Shown: piece by piece, positions 14,202-16,296 of the stretch
Layout: each line of letters starts with the position of its first letter
Numbering within the stretch: the stretch's first letter is position 1
Assembly (NCBI GenBank): GCA_030605265.1
Contig: JAUWIR010000025.1
Coordinates: 1 to 16,296, forward strand
DNA length: 16,296 nt
DNA from: Pseudomonadota bacterium
GTDB lineage: Bacteria; SZUA-182; DTGQ01
Direction of reading: 5' to 3'
Made by a program: the position numbers and the translations under genes
Notes under the pieces: generated by a model
What the model was told of the DNA's origin: nothing
Database searches by the model: none
What the model saw: the letters and a program-made list of their open reading frames with translations, nothing else

Positions 14202-15575
14202 TTATCTTTTCGGAGTGGGTTGCCCGTATTTTTCTAGAAGCCTATGGAGAGTATTTCTGTGCACTTTGAGGATATCAGCCGCCTTGGTTTGGTTCCCATT
14301 GACCATCTTTAGAGTTTCCTGTATATAAATTTTTTCTATTTCATCCAGGGTCAATCCCAAATCAATAGAAATTTGCTTGGAGCCGGCTGTCTGATTCCTG
14401 ATACTAACTGGTAAATGGTCCGGTAGTAAGACATATCCATTAGCCAAAACAATGGCATGTTGTATGGCATTTTCCAACTCCCTGATATTCCCTGGCCAGT
14501 TATATTGTAAAAGCATTTCTTTGGCTTCCGGTGAAATGAAAGAGACTTTTTTCTTAACAAGTTCACTGTATCGGGCAATGAAATGGCTGATCAGGTCGGG
14601 GAGGTCTTCTTTTCTTTCCTGCAAACTTGGTAATGTTATTGGTAGAACATCCAGCCGAAAAAATAAATCCTCTCGAAAATGACCCTCTTGTACAGCTTTT
14701 CGTAAATCTTTATTAGTAGCTGCAATTAAGCGAACATTTGCATGAATCTCCTCCTCGCCTCCGAGCCTGTTAAAGGTTTTGCTTTGCATTACTCGCAGGA
14801 TTTTGGCCTGAAGGTTAAAACTCATATCCCCTATTTCATCTAAAAAAAGAGTGCCGCCGTTAGCTAATTCGAATTTCCCTTTTCTTTCTTTATGGGCGTC
14901 AGTAAAACTTCCTTTTTCATGCCCAAATAGTTCCGCTTCTAAAAGGGTATCAGGAATTGCCGCGCAGTTGACAGTTATGAAGGGTTCATTTGCTCTTGGC
15001 CCGTTAAAGTGAAGAAGTCTGGCTATCAGGTCTTTGCCTGTCCCACTTTTCCCCTGGATTAATACGGTGCCTTCCATATTTATTACGCGGGCGATAAGAC
15101 GATAAATTTCTTGTATTTTTTTGCCTCGGCCAATAATTGGCACTGATTGAGGGCGCGAAGGGACTGCAGGAGCGCTTTTTTTAGATCTTTTATTTTTCTT
15201 TAGGTAGTCCTTGTCTATCAGGGCCTGTTCAATAACATTTTTGATTTCAGGTAAACGAAAGGGCTTGGTAATATATTCATAACAGCCAAATTTTTGCGCA
15301 TCAATAGCCGTTTCACATGTTCCATATCCGGTGATAATGATAACTGCAAGTTGAGGCTTTATTTTTTTAATTTCTTTAAGTGTCTGTAAACCATCAAGAC
15401 CCGGCATGTTAATATCAAGGAGTACAATATCTAATTCCTCTTGGGTTATTTTTTTGAGGGCATCATCTCCGCTAAAGGCGCTGATGATTCGATAGGATTT
15501 ATTGTCTAGGTATTCATAGAAGATATCGTGGATGTATTTCTCATCATCTACGAGAAGTAGGTTTCTTTTAGGCAT
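14202..15575 (-). CDS. NtrC-family sigma-54-dependent response regulator, probable flagellar activator
   Basis: The 457-residue product has three domains. The receiver (about 4-120) has the acidic pair Asp10-Asp11, phosphoacceptor Asp54, Thr82 and Lys104. The AAA+ domain (about 145-370) has Walker A GKSGTGKD (175-182), Walker B LFLDE (243-247), the sigma-54-contact loop GSFTDA (222-227; consensus GAFTGA) and the FREDLFFRL arginine-finger segment. A C-terminal Fis-type helix-turn-helix (NGNQTKAADILKVHRNTLHR, then LLEKYG) follows. It should hydrolyse ATP to open sigma-54 promoters when phosphorylated. Two sigma-54 promoters lie downstream in this window, so it is the natural candidate activator, in the manner of FlrC, FleR or FlgR. 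No sensor kinase is present in the window. It follows the PilZ gene by 22 bases, suggesting one transcript. The exact orthology is not certain. Confidence 0.93.
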   Translation of the reverse strand: MPKRNLLLVDDEKYIHDIFYEYLDNKSYRIISAFSGDDALKKITQEELDIVLLDINMPGLDGLQTLKEIKKIKPQLAVIIITGYGTCETAIDAQKFGCYEYITKPFRLPEIKNVIEQALIDKDYLKKNKRSKKSAPAVPSRPQSVPIIGRGKKIQEIYRLIARVINMEGTVLIQGKSGTGKDLIARLLHFNGPRANEPFITVNCAAIPDTLLEAELFGHEKGSFTDAHKERKGKFELANGGTLFLDEIGDMSFNLQAKILRVMQSKTFNRLGGEEEIHANVRLIAATNKDLRKAVQEGHFREDLFFRLDVLPITLPSLQERKEDLPDLISHFIARYSELVKKKVSFISPEAKEMLLQYNWPGNIRELENAIQHAIVLANGYVLLPDHLPVSIRNQTAGSKQISIDLGLTLDEIEKIYIQETLKMVNGNQTKAADILKVHRNTLHRLLEKYGQPTPKR

Positions 15576-15597
15576 AAAAATTTCCAGACAAAATGTG

Positions 15598-16272
15598 TTA
15601 ATTTATTTTAGAAGTATCAGATGTTTTCTGACAAAGTTGACGAACCATTTTTTTGGTATCAGGAGGTAATTCAATAAATTGAACACCAATTTTCGTATTA
15701 TTGCTAATCTTTTGAATTCTTTTTATTAAAGAATGAATTTTGACTTCATTGATTTCAGTATTGGGAAGAGTAAAAGAAAGAGTAATAGTCGTATCAATAC
15801 CGAAATCAGGACAATCCTGGTTTTGAATTTCTAATAAGCACCCTCCAATGCTTAAATCCAAAATAATCCCGTCTATTCTGGAAGAGGCCCCTTCTTCCCC
15901 CGGGGAAAGTTCAATCACAACAGGAATATCGGTTTCCATCCTTTCATGTTTTCTTAGGCCTATCTTTTCTATTTTCTGGGGGTAGGAAAGATAGACAAGG
16001 GGGAGATTATGATCATTAACATTTTTGATGACCTTTGCTTCGAACCCGTAAGCGTTTCCATAAAGGATATATCTTACGATACAATCACACCCGCAAGTTA
16101 AATTAATGTATGCTCCATTTAAAAGCGGCATATCGATAATGATGACCCCGTTGGGTTTCCAGCCTACTATTGAAGATTTGTAGCGGATATTTTTATTACC
16201 CCCTTTAGCCTCCAGAAAAAGTACCAGCCCAACATCTAAAAATTTTTCTTCAGTTTGTTCGGTCCCTGTCAT
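15598..16272 (-). CDS. YcgR-like flagellar brake/PilZ c-di-GMP effector
   Basis: The 224-residue product has an N-terminal YcgR-type beta domain (about 10-100; DVGLVLFLEAKGG, YKSSIVGWKPNGVIIIDMPL) and a C-terminal PilZ domain (about 105-215). The c-di-GMP binding residues are present: the RxxxR motif as Arg107 and Arg111 (LRKHERME), and the D-x-S-x-x-G motif as Asp139, Ser141, Gly144 (LDLSIGGC). Proteins of this architecture bind c-di-GMP and slow or bias the motor by contacting FliG, FliM or MotA, or act on other outputs. Its place beside the flagellar regulator supports a motility role. The start at 16272 has only a weak purine-rich leader, and just 24 bases of upstream sequence are available, so promoter and operon start cannot be judged. 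It was not assigned a symbol because true orthology to YcgR or MotI is unproven. Confidence 0.9.
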   Translation of the reverse strand: MTGTEQTEEKFLDVGLVLFLEAKGGNKNIRYKSSIVGWKPNGVIIIDMPLLNGAYINLTCGCDCIVRYILYGNAYGFEAKVIKNVNDHNLPLVYLSYPQKIEKIGLRKHERMETDIPVVIELSPGEEGASSRIDGIILDLSIGGCLLEIQNQDCPDFGIDTTITLSFTLPNTEINEVKIHSLIKRIQKISNNTKIGVQFIELPPDTKKMVRQLCQKTSDTSKIN

Positions 16273-16296
16273 CTTTCTTTAAACGATTAAATGAGG

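Noticed and set aside
14194..14208. Plus-strand TGGCAC resembling a -24 box, pointing away from the flagellar operon
   Set aside because: The base pair expected at the -12 position is not GC, and the sequence runs into the 3' end of the regulator gene with no plus-strand gene to drive.
14351..14578. Minus-strand 75-codon ORF in another frame within the response regulator
   Set aside because: Overlaps the conserved AAA+ C-terminal and linker coding sequence and shows no recognisable protein features.
1..16296. CRISPR arrays, insertion sequences, tRNA/rRNA genes, prophage or integrase genes
   Set aside because: None seen. The whole window is a coherent flagellar cluster with no direct-repeat arrays, transposase-like ORFs or structural RNA signatures.

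Overview
The window holds one flagellar gene cluster, read entirely on the minus strand, so gene order runs from high to low coordinates. The DNA is AT-rich, and adjacent genes are tightly packed with many 4-base ATGA stop/start overlaps. FliL, an OmpA-domain stator anchor, a signal-peptide-bearing TPR protein, an NtrC-type regulator and two strong sigma-54 promoter matches point to a Gram-negative (diderm) bacterium with sigma-54-controlled flagella. The gene order resembles deltaproteobacterial/Desulfobacterota clusters. That placement is an inference; there is no rRNA or other taxonomic marker here.

Layout in transcription order. (1) 16272-14202: a YcgR-like PilZ c-di-GMP effector and an NtrC-family sigma-54 response regulator. 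(2) 14201-13901: an intergenic region with a sigma-54 promoter (13995-14013) and an adjacent dyad. (3) 13900-5001: a large exported TPR protein, then fliE, fliF, fliG, fliH, fliI, fliJ (frameshifted as written), a motE/ylxF-like gene and motA. (4) 5000-4751: a 250-base gap with a second sigma-54 promoter (4850-4867). (5) 4750-1: two different MotB-type genes, fliL, fliM, fliN, fliO and the N-terminal three quarters of fliP, which runs off the left edge.

Together the genes encode the MS ring (FliF), its rod adaptor (FliE), the C-ring/switch (FliG, FliM, FliN), the export ATPase complex (FliH, FliI, FliJ), part of the export gate (FliO, FliP) and the stator with its accessory proteins (MotA, two MotB-like proteins, MotE, FliL). 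The upstream regulator is the obvious candidate activator for both sigma-54 promoters.

The most unusual feature is the MotB pair. The two proteins align without gaps through the membrane and plug region but have decayed in complementary ways. The upstream one keeps a textbook peptidoglycan-binding domain but has Ala where the ion-carrying Asp should be. The downstream one keeps the Asp but has lost most signature residues of the peptidoglycan-binding domain. This suggests a stator whose B subunit is a heteromer with divided labour. Other points of note are the fliJ frameshift in an A/T run, an exported TPR protein leading the fliEF operon, and a G8 tract one base from the fliL start codon.
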